Shown: positions 25,919 to 38,218 of the stretch, piece by piece
Layout: every line of letters starts with the position of its first letter
Numbering within the stretch: the first letter of the stretch is position 1
Assembly (NCBI GenBank): GCA_963682175.1
Contig: OY821784.1
Location: 36,313,621 to 36,377,620 of the forward strand
Reading direction: 5' to 3'
Source of the DNA: Triglochin maritima
Lineage: Eukaryota; Streptophyta; Magnoliopsida; Alismatales; Juncaginaceae
Length of the DNA stretch: 64,000 bases
Translations under genes and position numbers: made by a program
The notes under the pieces: model-generated
Seen by the model: only the letters and a program-made list of their open reading frames with translations
What the model was told of the DNA's origin: nothing
The model's database searches: none

Positions 25919-26482
25919 TCATATATATAGATTCTGGATTCCATCGATGTCATCCTGTGAAAGCTTCACTTTTCTGGTTCCACTGCGTATGGTTGGATAC
26001 ATGATGGCTTCTTCACTATTAGTGTGTCCGAGCCCAAGCACGTGTCCGATCTCGTGCACCACCACTGATTCCAAGTCATGGTTCGACGGCGACAACTCCG
26101 GCGGGTTCCCATCCTCTGCCGACGCCACCCAAGTCTCCTGTCCATCGACGTGCAGCCGCCCGTTTTCCGGGGCAAAGGCGTGGGCTAGTATTCCCCCTGG
26201 TCCGTCGAATGGGGACCCGTCGCCGTGGTCTCCTTGGAAGAATCCAATTTTTATGTCGGCCTCGGCATCTGACTGAGATTCCGAGAAGGAAAATTGGGAG
26301 ACTTCTGACCATCGAGCGAACGCACGCACATAAACCTGATTGAAAATAACATTTATATATGAAGTTTATGTTACAACAATGTAAGTAACAATTTTAAGTT
26401 GTTGTTGGTCTTCCAGGAGATGTAGGTGTTGACCCATAACATCATGCCTAATCATTTCATTAAAATATGAGAGTTACGTATT

Positions 26483-26526
<44 letters not shown>

Positions 26527-27370
26527 GCTTAAAGAAAACTAATACTTGGGCTAGAGGTGGTGGATACAATTCAATCTACTATAAATTAACAGTAGAAATG
26601 AATTTTTTGAGATTACTCTTTTTCCATCAAGACATTTTTCTTTGTCACAACATTATGGCTAGTATGATCAGTTCACATAAACTTCATTAGGCCCGCCACC
26701 TTTTCTTTAAACCCTAAATTCATTTCGTCACAAACTATATGGTGAACGTAATTCCATACAGGAATGTTCACTTAATACCATATGAGTTTAGTTCTTTTGT
26801 CTGGTCCATTTCTTAAAATTGAAGACCCAAACTGGTATAGTGAAAAATAAGTGGATATATACAATTCTATTGACAGAAGTAACATACCTGTTGAAGTACA
26901 GGGGACGGTATAGGAACATCTGGGGTGGAGGAGAAGGCATAGGTCAACTCTCGCTTGTTCCACTTGGGTTGTCCGTCGAAGTAGGTGTACAAATTCCGTC
27001 CCCGGACCGTCACATTCGCACCGTTTACGACATCAGGAACCCCACAACGTGGTCGGGACAATTCATCGATCGTCGTACGATCAAGGATCCCAGTGGGGTT
27101 GAGGTGGAAATTGTTTTGGTAGGTAAGAATGGCCTTATGAAGATCATCGTCGAAGTCATCGGTGAAGTCACCCCCAGAGGGGATGTAGCCGAAGTGATTG
27201 AGATGGTGCTTGATGGCACCAATGCCAGGGCGACGGTCACCCTTTTGACAACCATATAGGTTTTCGGAAGCGTCCCATTTCAACTTGCGAGCCGAGGAGA
27301 GAAGAGTGGTAGTTGTTAGGAAGAAGAAAATTAAGAAAAACAAAGCGAAAGTAGTGTTGTAAACACTCAT
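25919..27370 (-). CDS. Matrix metalloproteinase (MMP2 of this window)
   Basis: Exon 1 runs 27370 down to 26888 (161 codons, phase 0) and exon 2 runs 26335 down to 25919: 299 residues. The ATG at 27370 gives a hydrophobic signal peptide (MSVYNTTFALFFLIFFFL); an upstream in-frame ATG at 27451 would put polar residues first and is less likely. Propeptide residues 40-110 end in the cysteine switch PRCGVPDV (Cys109). The catalytic exon has HEIGHVLGLGH from residue 255 and Met-turn IMYPT. The protein stops at QNLYI, directly after the catalytic core, so unlike MMP1 it has no Gly-Asn linker or GPI signal and should be a secreted soluble zinc protease. N-glycosylation sequon NVT lies just after the switch. 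The 552-bp intron contains an (AT)n run (26486-26524). Confidence 0.9.
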
Positions 27371-27461
27371 TTCTTTTCCTCTATATATTGAAATCCACTC
27401 TTGATCCAATAATATTGTTGTGAGTTTTAGTATACTGATTAATATGGGCAACTTTGGAGGG

Positions 27462-27471
27462 TTTATATATA
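27462..27471 (-). promoter_or_regulatory. TATA box of MMP2
   Basis: TATATATAAA on the minus strand, about 92 bp upstream of the start codon. The duplicate gene has a shorter form (TATATAAA, 58233-58240), one TA unit less. Confidence 0.6.
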
Positions 27472-28468
27472 GGAAGAGGAGTGAACGAAGTATTGACTGG
27501 TTTATACATATTTTCCAAACAAGTCTTCTCCCAAGGTAGCTAGAATGATGAGTTGATTAGGCGCGCAGACGACTTCCAATAAGAACGTGTACAGTACGTG
27601 TGAAATTGTGAATGAGAATAAGTGGAAAAGTATTTGTTTAGACTTAGTAATTGTGTGGAGTCTTGCACTAAACTATCATATATCGTATGCATGTATCAAT
27701 AGACCCCATCGAGCATATATTTGGAACACAAAAAAATATATCGTGTGATTAAGGGTACGCATGCAAGGGGAGAAAGTAATGGAATGCCGTATTGACCTTG
27801 TTTGTTGCGAGTTGGATTACTTCCGCTTCGAGTTCGGAAAGCTATACTGGTCAAGGTCTAGCATGTGGAAAGTATTCTTGTGGAACTTATAAAATGACAT
27901 TTGTTGTCTATTGACCCTGACCTGCGCTTTTGCTCGAAGGACGGAATGGACTACAAAATAAAAATGGAAACGAGCATAAGTATATAGATGATCAATATAT
28001 GTACCTTTAACGCCCGTAACAATATATATTGTTTTATATCACTAACAATATTGACATTCATTTTTACATCCGATATGTATCCGAATGTGCGGATCGTTTT
28101 TATCTGATCTATGTCTGTACTCATTTTGGGTGGATAGGCATGGATACAAATTTATGCTATATGTGTATGATTTGTATCCCTATGTGTATCCGATTTTGAA
28201 AATGGATATGCTCATATCCTTATTGTTTGCACTCCCAGTAAGGGGAGACTAAAATGTTCAATTACGTTGTCGGACCAACTAAATTAATTAAATTGGTAAA
28301 TCCCTTGTATTAACTATTAATTGACTAGTATTTGCACAGTCTTGTGAATTCTAAATCAAGCAAATATATCCTATCAAACAAATTCTTACTAATTTGGCAG
28401 ATCATATATCGAATCTAGACAATTTTAAACCCTACTTGCAAGACAATTTCACACCTCTCCTATTTTTA

Positions 28469-30123
28469 TGTCATAACCCTTGATTAGTGGGTTAATTGGT
28501 GCTTAGGTGGCTGATTGGAGGGAATTGGATTGGACCGCTGAGATTGGTTAAGAAGAGGTGTATATAAGGTTGAGTTATCTCTCTCTTCTCACTCGTTTTC
28601 TCTCTCTCTCCCTCTCACGCTCATTCTCTCTCTCTCTCTCTAAAACTCATTTCTCTTCCAGCAAATCGGACCGCCGGATACGTACGGTGATCGGTCGGCG
28701 CATGAGTTGGGGTTGGGTTGCCGGAGTTGCGGTGATCGGGCTCGAGGATGGTTTCACTAGAGATTAGCTTTATTGAGGAAATGTTCGCCGTGGTTCTTCA
28801 AATGCTCCTACAAGCCTTAAACGTATACCAACCTTTGCTTTTATGCTCATCTTAGATAGTGTAAGCGTTTGAGTGATCGACGGTAGGCCGAAAGGCTCGT
28901 TGGACGTTTTCTGTTCAGCAGAGTTTTGCTGCTTAACGGTCGACCGGTGTGTGTTTCGGTCGACCGATGCTAGTGTAATTGTTGGAGTTCTGCTCTCCAC
29001 CAGCCAAACGATGCCTTGGCGGTCGACCGGTTGTGTGATTTTGGCAAACTCTGTTGGATTCGGTCAACCGGTCTCCCTTTGTCGTTCGACCGAATGCACT
29101 GTGGCAAGTCGGTTGGGGACGAAGACCATCAAAATGGTCGACCGTCTTTTGATCTATTTGACTGATTGTACTTGTAGTTGAGTCGGTTGGGGGTGTAGAC
29201 TTCAAAATGGTCGACCGCCCTGTGATATTGTTCGACCGATAGCTTAAGTCAACTTAAACTTTGGTCGATCGGTGAATGCCTTGTTCGACCAGTTGTGTAA
29301 ACGTGAGGAAGTGAGGATTCCCTATTATTTTTGGTCGACCGGGTCCCCTTTGACGTTCGACTGTTGTGACGTTTATTATTTTATTGTTATGGCGTAGACC
29401 ATCCAAACGGTCGACCGCCTGTGACTTATGTCCGATCGTTTGGTCGTTATTTTTGTTAGTTGAGATTTGTGGTTCGATCGGTCGCGGTGACGATCGAGCT
29501 TTTTTGTGTGTTCCTGGAGGGAACCAGTCGACCAGACGGTCTGTTCGATCGACCATTTCTGCTTAGTTTGGTGTTTTTGTTGTGTTGTGGATTCAGCTTG
29601 GGGGCAACGAGTCCCCAACCTTTTTAAGGCAACGATACAGACATTTTCGGCCTGATAACGATCAATGGTTGTGGCTCTACGGAGTGGGTGCCTTGTATGT
29701 ACGTGTGATTTGTTGGCCGATGATTTTCCGACAGGTGCCTTGTGTGCACATGAGACTGTGGGGTTGGGGTGAGAGGACCATTGAGACCCGTATTGGTTGT
29801 GTCATGGTTGGGAGAAAAGTCTCGAGAACCCAGTTGGACGGTGGGAGTTGTGTTATTGCATTTCAATATCATGTCATGTATTTGTTTAACTTATGCATTT
29901 AGGAGTTTTGCATACGGGATTTCCTAATAGGAAACTCAGGCATAGTCTTATGTTTGCATTTCAGGACGAGAGCGTCGCTAGGAGGTGGTGACTGAGGGCG
30001 AGCGCACCCGGACTGGATCCTGCTTTCTTGTTTTTGAGGTTGTTATGATTTCACTTGTATATGTTGTATATCTTTTGTTAATGTAATCATACTTTGACTC
30101 CCTATATTATACGGTGCACCACT

Positions 30124-30169
<46 letters not shown>

Positions 30170-30246
30170 TTTTTTTTCCGTAGCGTCCCGGTGTTTGATA
30201 TATATCTTTTAAAGTTTTAAATTTTCCGTTGATTTGGGGCGTTACA
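28469..30246 (+). mobile_element. LTR of the GGTCGACCG family, plus orientation
   Basis: A 1778-bp unit starts TGTCATAACCC and ends GGGGCGTTACA. A TATA box (28561) and TC-rich leader are followed by the GGTCGACCG cluster (28930-29560). The flanking 5-mers (TTTTA left, CATAT right) do not match, so this copy is rearranged or chimeric rather than a clean solo LTR. The left end also occurs at 59469-59687, where the large duplication cuts it. Confidence 0.6.
28561..28567 (+). promoter_or_regulatory. LTR TATA box with TC-rich leader
   Basis: TATATAA followed within 20 bp by a long CT-rich tract (28577-28642), the usual layout of a plant LTR promoter and transcript leader. Duplicated at 59560-59566. 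Confidence 0.55.
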
Positions 30247-30529
30247 CATATTAATTCGTAAAATCTCAATGATTTGGGGTGTTACTCATAAACTTTGCGC
30301 TGAGATGAATAGAGCTCCTAAAGAAAAGGAGATAGGTAGAAGAAAGAATGCTAATCATGTAATATATTACTCTTGAAAAAAATACAAATAAAAGACTTAT
30401 GTATTTCAAAGTAGAAAGACATGTACTGATGTACGTACATGAGATATCCATTGATTCTTACACTCAACTACTAGTTAGAGATTTATTTCCAATCTCTTCC
30501 CTTGAAACTCATACAACAGCATGACTAGC
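29162..30529 (+). repeat. Segmental duplicate of 23345-24699
   Basis: Same LTR portion and same 3' flank as the other copy, ending five bases before a solo LTR inserted at 30534. A 30123-30170 (AT)n(TG)n tract replaces the (TG)n of the other copy. Confidence 0.85.
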
Positions 30530-30533
30530 TAAT

Positions 30534-32639
30534 TGTAACATCCCAAAACAGCAGAAAATTTAAAAATTTAAACAAACGAGATCTCAAGACAAAAGTCATC
30601 AAAAGAGAATGTTACTCATATAAATATAATTACTCGGTGCACCACAATACAACAGAGTTTGTCAAAATACATGATTACATCAATACAACGAAAGTCAGAT
30701 ACAAGTAATCATGAAGACCACGAAGAGTCCGAAGAGGATCATGGCCTCAAAATGTGTGCGCCCGCTGTCACCACCCGACAGAACCTACTACGGTCCTGAA
30801 CATGAATCAACAACAATGCCTGAGTTTCCCATTAGGAAACCCCGTATGTCAAACTCGCCTACATGAATGCAACAGTATGGTAAATGAACCAATCATACTA
30901 GTAACATGTCATGTTAACATCTGCAATGCAACAAATCCTCTCCAAGGAGTAAAACAGGACCTCAGTCCCACAACAACAACAAATACCCTCAAAGGGTCAA
31001 CAATGACATCAGTCCAGAAACATCAGGTCTCCCTCGGATACCTACCAGAGGCACATACGGTCTTGCGGACAGTACGCGACGCACCCCTACACGCGACTAC
31101 TCGAGCCAAAGGGATCGGTGAGGACCGTCCGCACTTCTGCGCAAAGCGAACCACGTGGTCTACACCACCATAACAGAGCCGTAGCCCAGTTGGTCAAACC
31201 ATCCATTGATAGGTGCTTAATCAAGGAATCATCACCAGAACAACATCGGCGGTACAACATACGTTTGGCACAACATTGGACGACACAAGAACAAGTCGGA
31301 ACATCGTCGACAACATCATCGCCGGCAAAAACCTCAACGACATTGCCAACACAACCTCGGCGGTACAACATACGTCCGACACAACATCGGACGGGTCCAG
31401 ACCGTAGTCTGCAGGGTCATCATGCTCCATGAGCCATGCATCAACATGCATTGAGATCCGCGATCCCTCAGGTATGCTACTCTACAGAGAGTCAAGCAAC
31501 AACACGTCACACCACAGTCCATCAATGGAGGTGGCACGACCCAAGTATCCACACTCTTCCACACGGCGGTCCCTGGCAGGCACGAGCAACGTACCCGTCG
31601 TCACCTCCCGGCTCACATGCTAAGTGAGGACACAGATTTGCGTGGACAGAGTTGACACAACACAAGGACTGGGAATTCAGTTCTGCGCACAAACGGTCGA
31701 CTGAAATAGGTTATCTGATCGACCATTCCCAATAGATTCGGTCGACTGAAAGTCTGCAACGGTCGAACTCTCTGCACATCACTTAAGTCAAAACGGCCGA
31801 ACAACAATCTAAAACCGGTCGACCGAATACGGGGTCAAAATCCGGAGTTGGTCAAAATCATATAAGTCTAATTGATCGACCGACTCAAGGGTCCCAGTCG
31901 ACCGAAAACTACCATGGTCATTCTAATAGTCTAGGTCCTATAGCGGTCGAACAATATAACTAATCGGTCGAACAACATGCAATATATCAAGTTCACTTAA
32001 GTTACGGTCGAACCCAAAAATAGGAATGGTCGACCGAAAACTAACAGGCAATCCTCCGACCCACCAACGCACATGCAACCGGTCGACCGCCACATGGCAT
32101 CGTTTGACCAGTGTTGGTTAAAGTCGGACAAAAACACTAATCCGGTCGACCTCCCGAAGGCACCGGTCGACCGTTGGTCGATAGCAACCCCACACCATTC
32201 CAGAATTTTACGTCATTTCTCGTCGTCGGCGAGGTCTCCGACCTCCAACGACCCACCACAACTCCCCACCATCGTGGTGAGTAACAAAATAAAACTAATA
32301 AACTGGCATATCTCAAAACAAGACGGAGCACGCCGGAGTTCGCTCAACGTCGCCCGCCGACCGCAACCTCTGATCTCGCCCGCCTCACGTCCGCGCCTCC
32401 GCTGCTCCAAGCTCGACTCCACTCGCCAGAGCCTCCACAACGACCTCTGGAAACGCCGAAAAGAGAGATGATGATGAGTGAAGAAGGAAAAAGGAAGATG
32501 GAGAGAAATGTTTTCTCTTCAAAATACCAAAACCTCTACAGTAACCGACCCCTACACCACCACTCATCACTGCACATTCTTCCATTCCCATGCAACCCAT
32601 CACTCCCAACAGTAACCCTAAGAAGGTTAGGGGCTAACA
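30534..32639 (-). mobile_element. Solo LTR, Gypsy-like (TGTAACATCC family), copy 2
   Basis: 2106 bp from TGTAACATCCC to GGGGCTAACA with a perfect CTAAT duplication (30529-30533, 32640-32644). It carries a GGTCGACCG cluster at 31690-32180. Sense is presumed minus. Inserted at the edge of the 29162-30529 duplicate. Confidence 0.8.
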
Positions 32640-32644
32640 CTAAT

Positions 32645-33542
32645 AATCCACATCATTCTCAGTTTTATTTAGGATATTGTCGACCCCCTCGAGAAATTCA
32701 AAGGAGAATGAGGAAGAAAGTGACACGTTAGCGAATGCACACTCGTAAACCTACACGTAAATGGTGTTTATTTAAGAAGTTCAAGTTACTTAACATTATT
32801 TTAGAGTATACGGTCGACCGTTTATGGGCTACCTCTGATTCGATTCCGAGGTTCTCTTGAGCCTTGTTTTGAGTTATCGTTTGGGGTTTAGTTAGTTGGT
32901 TTATAGACCAACTTGAATGGCTAACTTTAGCTAATTTTATGGGCCAAATTGGAGTGGTGTTAAGCCACATTGAATTGGGTTTGGGGACTTTTATAAAAGG
33001 GACGTTATGACCTTTATTTCATCTGCCTTTTGCATTTCTCCTTTGGCCGTCATGTTAGAGTTGGAGAAAAGGGCACCCATCTTAGGTTTGACCTTTAGGC
33101 CACTGACCAAGCTGTGGGTTGGATCCCACTTCGGTAGGGTTAGTCAATATGAGTGTTTGGTGAGTGATTTATTTGCGATTGATGAATAAATCCTAGATAT
33201 AGATAGGCTTATGTCAGTGATGTGCAGAACATGTACATTGTCTCCATCTTGTAACATTTTGATTGGCTTTTGGTTTTGGATACAAGATAGTGGATGAAGG
33301 CCCAAAAAGACCCCGAGGACGCCAAACTTCATTAAATCTGTGTGTTACGTGGTTTGCACGTGGATTAGTTGTGATTTGTGCATGTGCTACATAATATATG
33401 TTCTATTGTGATGTTTGTGTGTTTGAATGACTTTGTTGTTGTATCTTTCGTCGAAGTTTCGTTGCAAGTTTAATTGGCTGGTCGGATTACATTAAAGGCG
33501 TTCGATGTTTTTCCGGAAAGTCCATTTGCGAGAATCGCATGG
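32645..33542. other. Unassigned, with promoter-like TATAAAAGG at 32992
   Basis: A single CGGTCGACCG at 32814 and a TATAAAAGG box at 32992-33000 followed by a short open frame suggest an older LTR fragment in plus orientation, but I cannot define its ends. No cellular gene is recognised. Confidence 0.35.
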
Positions 33543-33547
33543 ACTTC

Positions 33548-34944
33548 TGTTGAACGTTTTATTTAAAACCGCAAGTGCACGACCGCGATGAAGCGGTGGC
33601 AAGTACGGGTCGTCCTCAGGGAGGTGAGCAGCCTCTTGTTTATCAGAAATCAAGTGGCACAAAAAGGTGGAAGAAAGTTGTTTATGCTAATCTAAACTAC
33701 GCTAACTACGAAGAAGCAAATGTGAAAGAAAGAGAATAACAAATACTTCAACTAAGCTAGAGAACTTGATACTATGCAGGAATCAGTAAGAGAAAGACCC
33801 CTTAGGGGGTGGAGTGACTACACATACACAATAAGGAGGCAAGCATATCTTCATATAGGCACAAGTGTAGGTAATGTTTGCATGTATGGGAGGTGTCTAC
33901 TTATCATGGCAAAACCCATCAATTAAATCACTAACCTATTTTGATTAACATTCATAAACACAAGCTGGTTATTTAAGAAACTAAACAAGCATTGGAGGTG
34001 TCTTAAAACTTGTGGCAAAATCCATCTAGTGAAGTGTTCTATTCTAACAAGCAAGCATGCATTCATATTAATCAACACATTTCAAAATAAACATCCTTCA
34101 TTCCTTAATTGCATATATGATAATTATCTCCACCCCCCAAAAGGGGAGTAGTTTTACTCACTACACATTACACTAACGATTACACTAAGATAAGAAGACA
34201 TATTAACTAAGCTAGATTTAATAAAAGACAATTAAACTAAAACATGCATCAACAATAAAAGAAGCACAAAACAAAGGAAATTTTATTGATTGAAGACTCA
34301 CAATACCAGTAGCATCTCCCCTATTGAGTTTCTTGCTTCAGGGCTTTCACTTCAATTAGGGAGAATGACCACAAGCATGGAGTGATTACAATGGAAGGTG
34401 AAGAGTTCTATTTATAGCTAGAGGAAAAGCTAATCCGGGACAATCCCCCGATGTGGGACTAAAAAAATACCATAAACAGCATAAACACGCTCTAATACAC
34501 GCTCCAGAAAAAGCTAAGTGGATTCGGATCCACCTGGACCGCCAATTAGCGGTTCCAGACCGCCAATTAGCGATCTATAGGATCCGGATTAGTCTGGGCT
34601 TTCTTGGACGCTTTCCTGGATGGTATTCTTTGTCCTTGATGCATCTACTTGGTTTGTTGGAGCTCCGACCCGAATCGAATTGCTAAAATACTCCCCATGA
34701 TGTTGTGGAGTATTCTGTTTTGCTCTTAGGTCCTTCTGTCTTGCGTTCAAGTCATTCTCCCTTGCATCTTGGTCCCCAGATCTCACAATTCAGTCATTTT
34801 TCCCAGCTTTTGAGTCCTTTTATGCTTCATCTCTTCAAACCTATTTATTCCTGAAAACTAAACATAAAACTCGTAACATAGCATTGTTTATGTGAAATAT
34901 AATGGATATAAGATACAAATATAAGCATGAAATGATGTCAATCA
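33548..34944 (-). repeat. 3' LTR of the Athila-like element
   Basis: 1397 bp, paired with 40700-42097. It contains the inverted motif CCGCCAATTAGCGG near 34540. Confidence 0.9.
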
Positions 34945-34958
34945 AATACCCCCACACC
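34945..34958 (-). promoter_or_regulatory. Polypurine tract
   Basis: Minus strand GGTGTGGGGGTATT sits directly against the 3' LTR, the position where plus-strand DNA synthesis is primed in this retroelement group. Confidence 0.75.
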
Positions 34959-36519
34959 TAACTTTTGCTAGTCCCGAGCAAAACAAAGAAAGAGAAAAGC
35001 ATACGAAAAACAAGAAATCCTAACTCACTTTCGTAGGAATCACGGTTGCACTTGGCACGTGCAACAAACCGTTAAACCTCCTTGTCGCCAAGGAGGAGTG
35101 TTGTCTCCTGAGGGTTTTCACCGGATATACCCACAAAATCCGAACAAGATGCATTAATCAATCTAGCTACACGACTCGTTGGACTCATTTTGTCGATCAT
35201 GGGATGCGGTAATACTACGGGTCGACTCTATATATGTAATCGGTCCACACACCTTGCCTAATGAGTTATTCGTGAAAGTTAGTTAAGGACTTAAGTGAAA
35301 GACATGGACAACCTTAACTTCTGAATGTGATACAATGTGTAAAGTCCATTTTGGTTCTTATTTTACACTTTTTTTCTTTTCTTTTTTTTCTTTTCTTTTC
35401 TTTAGAGCATTTTATTGGTTGGTGTTTGATTCTCCCAGGGTCAGGTTTCGTGCATCATTGCCTATGAGGACTTACACTATCACGTACACCTTCCCCAAAA
35501 TCTCCACATAGGGCGATCCCTAACACCCGTGTAACGGGAGTTCGGTCGGTGCAACCCAAGTCAGATGACTCGAAAGCACCAGGCACAAAGGCCCCTCAGA
35601 CCTACTTTCCCGAGTGACAGGAGCCGTGCGAGAAGAGAGAACACCACTTATTCATTTATCTACATAGGAACCAAAACCCCTACACTTAAGTTTCACAAAA
35701 AGAGATTAAGGGCCCTTGACCACGACAAACTTCCTTATACTAAAAGACACGAATTATTTGACTCACTAGGTTCAGGGTGGACTTCTTTAAATGTTTGAGT
35801 GCTGAAACCCTATGATTACACGCCCCCCGAGGGAAAACCGGGGTGCATCCTAACGACTCGATAAGACCTAAAGCCAGTAAACCAAAAATCATAATGCATC
35901 AAGTTCAAGACAATTTTGGGAGCTTTCTTTTTACTTTGCCTCTCAACGGTTTTGCACATGCTGAACACACGCAAAACCTACAAAACATTTTCTTTCGCAA
36001 ACACATGAAAATTTTGAAAGAAATGTGGAAATTTTAAAGCACTCGACAAGCAAAAGAAGACAAGTCACCCAAGGATCATGGCAAGCATATATATCAATGT
36101 TAAATGCGGCACACTAACATGACCCTAGCAGTACACACAAAAGAAAACAAAACCAAAGGAAAAAGACTCGAATATGTACACACGTAAAACATCCCCCACA
36201 CCTACCTCATGCATTGTCCTCAATGAATGCGAACAAGATACTACATGGATATATGCATGAAAAAGGAAAGATCTCACCAACATGAAGTACAAAGGGACGT
36301 TCAGGGTCATGTTGATGGACACAAACCCAAATTCCCTCAAAACCTGTGAGAACCTGAAGAAGGGAGATAAATACGTGAAGAGATTGGGCCCAAGTACACA
36401 AGGGTTGGGGGCCACAACAATCGATGTTCACTGAAGGAGTCTTTTATTACACACTTTTTCTTCTTTTTCTTTTTTTACAAGATATATACATCAACCAAGA
36501 TATTCTCATAATCATTTGG

Positions 36520-37266
36520 TCAAGGAACATCAAATGAGAACATCATGTTTTGAGGACCAGAGACTTGCCGAGATGGGCAAACTTCACTGGTACTCTGAGG
36601 TGTCATGAGGGGTGAAAGGTCAAAGCTGAAAGGCTCGAACCCCTCATGATATTGGTTGGGTGTGGGCAACAAAGAATGAAGTTGTGTTGCCTCACTAGGG
36701 TTTAATTGCTCATCGAAGAAAACCCTTAAACCAATAGGCGGGTGCATCGGAATGAGTTCCTCAGGCTCATTCGATGGATGCAGCAGACTTGCATCACTAA
36801 GAATGGGGCTTCTCCCGAAGTCATCCAACAAGGACCTCCCACCATCATTTAGATCATCAAGCATAAGCTCGGTCATAGGTGGGTCCTTGTCTGAGTCAAT
36901 ATGAAGCTCAAATGGCTCAATGGTCATGTGACATGAGGTAGAGACACCTTCTGGTATAGGCATATGATGAGGTGTCTCACTCTCACTAGTACTCTCAACT
37001 GAATCATGCAACAAACACTCCCTTTGGACATTCATGTTCGAGGCCAGCTCACTTTGTTGCATTGCGAAGACAGGCAATGAGTTTTCACTGGGCCCACGAA
37101 CATTCTCAACGGGTTGCATTGGGGTTATGGGTGTTCGTTGATTTTGTGGTGCTTTCTCCAATTGGCGGATGAGATTTAGATTTAAAGGTTCATCCATGGG
37201 TTCATGTTGCTTACCAGAGTTGAACACATGAAACTCGGCACTCATGTTACCGAATGAGAGCTTCAT
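36520..37266 (-). CDS. 248-codon open frame after the protease region
   Basis: It begins MKLSFGNMSAEFHVFNSG, which continues the protease-region C terminus of Athila-like polyproteins, then runs for over 200 residues of acidic, Pro/Ser-rich sequence with no domain I recognise, ending MMFSFDVP. Reverse transcriptase would be expected here in a complete element. It stays open while the upstream gag/protease has stops and frameshifts, so it is either recently derived or under some constraint. No function is assignable. Confidence 0.55.
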   Translation of the reverse strand: MKLSFGNMSAEFHVFNSGKQHEPMDEPLNLNLIRQLEKAPQNQRTPITPMQPVENVRGPSENSLPVFAMQQSELASNMNVQRECLLHDSVESTSESETPHHMPIPEGVSTSCHMTIEPFELHIDSDKDPPMTELMLDDLNDGGRSLLDDFGRSPILSDASLLHPSNEPEELIPMHPPIGLRVFFDEQLNPSEATQLHSLLPTPNQYHEGFEPFSFDLSPLMTPQSTSEVCPSRQVSGPQNMMFSFDVP

Positions 37267-37276
37267 GAGACCATTT

Positions 37277-37815
37277 CTACAATTTAATCAAGGCATTGGA
37301 GGTTGCCAGAAATGGTCTACCCAAAATCAAAGGTATTTGAGAGTGGGTGTTCGCAACAGGATTGGTATCGAGGACAACAAAATCGATTGGAAATATAAAA
37401 TCTCCAACTTTGATAAGCACATCCTCGATAATCCCCATGGGAATACGAATGGATCTATCCGCCAATTGGAGGGTGATCTTAGTTGGTTTCAATTCTCCCA
37501 AGTTCAACTATTTATAAACAGAGAATGGGAGGAGGTTGACCGCTGATCCTAAATCAAGCAAAACATTGCTCATTCTAGTGTCCCATATCGTACACTGAAT
37601 AGTAGGACACCCAGAGTCCTTGTATTTTTGTAGGTAGGATTGGACAAAAGTGAGCTGATATTTGTGTCCAAGAATGCTTTCTTAGGAACATTAGTCTTCT
37701 TATTGGTTGTGCAAAGATCCTTCAACACTTTGGCATATTGAGGTATTTGCTGGATGACATCCAACAAGGGGATGTTAACATTTACTTGCTTAAACACCTC
37801 TAATATATTGTCCAT
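37277..37815 (-). pseudogene. Retroviral-type aspartic protease region, broken
   Basis: The pieces can be followed in two frames. LEVFKQVNVNIPLLDVIQQI (from about 37804) is the typical segment ahead of the protease. A +1 shift near 37620 leads into the active-site DLGSAVNLLP (near 37545), followed by a stop codon near 37508 and then LQLADRSIRIPMGIIEDVLI and the flap-side ILGRPFLATSNALI. A frameshift and at least one stop make this copy inactive. Confidence 0.75.
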
Positions 37816-37824
37816 GTTGTCACT

Positions 37825-38218
37825 CTACTTTTTGGTTAACCTACTTGGATAGGGAGCTTTTGGCAGGTAGGTTTTCTGCGGTGCCTGAGAAGGAAGCCTT
37901 GGTGTATTACCCTCACCCTCAGCCTCTTCTTCACCATCATTCCCACTAAGGGGCTGCATAGATGGTGGTTGTTGTGGCAAGGAAATGTGATTGTCAACCT
38001 GTTTTCTATTCCTTAATGTCACAATGGAATTGAAATGGTGAACAGGTTCCTCCACATGGTTCACTTGCCTCCCCCGAGGTACCACATTTCTCATTTTGCA
38101 TGTGTTGTTGTTGGTACATATGGGGGTTAGCCTCAGGCTGGCTAGGAAAAGACCATCTCTCTCTTTCATGTACAGACTGAGCCAATTGACCCATCTGAAG
38201 CTCTAGAGATTTGATGGT
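37825..38218 (-). pseudogene. Gag-protease spacer, separated by stop and frameshift
   Basis: Directly after the gag stop codon, the same frame continues TIKSLELQMGQLAQSV, a sequence expected inside the Athila-type gag-pol polyprotein. The frame is then lost and resumes one frame over (NSIVTLRNRKQ). The gag stop at 38219 is therefore a nonsense mutation and not the natural end. Confidence 0.65.

Larger units (their letters stand above)
25126..28678. repeat. MMP block duplication, copy 1
   Basis: Aligns with 55902-59687. It contains the Copia 3' end, MMP2, its promoter and the first 210 bp of the following LTR. Copy 2 has roughly 230 additional bases (about 58719-58948), and small indels occur at the ATGC and AT repeats. 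Confidence 0.9.

Noticed and set aside
25947..26276. 109-codon plus-strand frame, repeated at 56718-57047
   Set aside because: Antisense shadow of the MMP catalytic exon.
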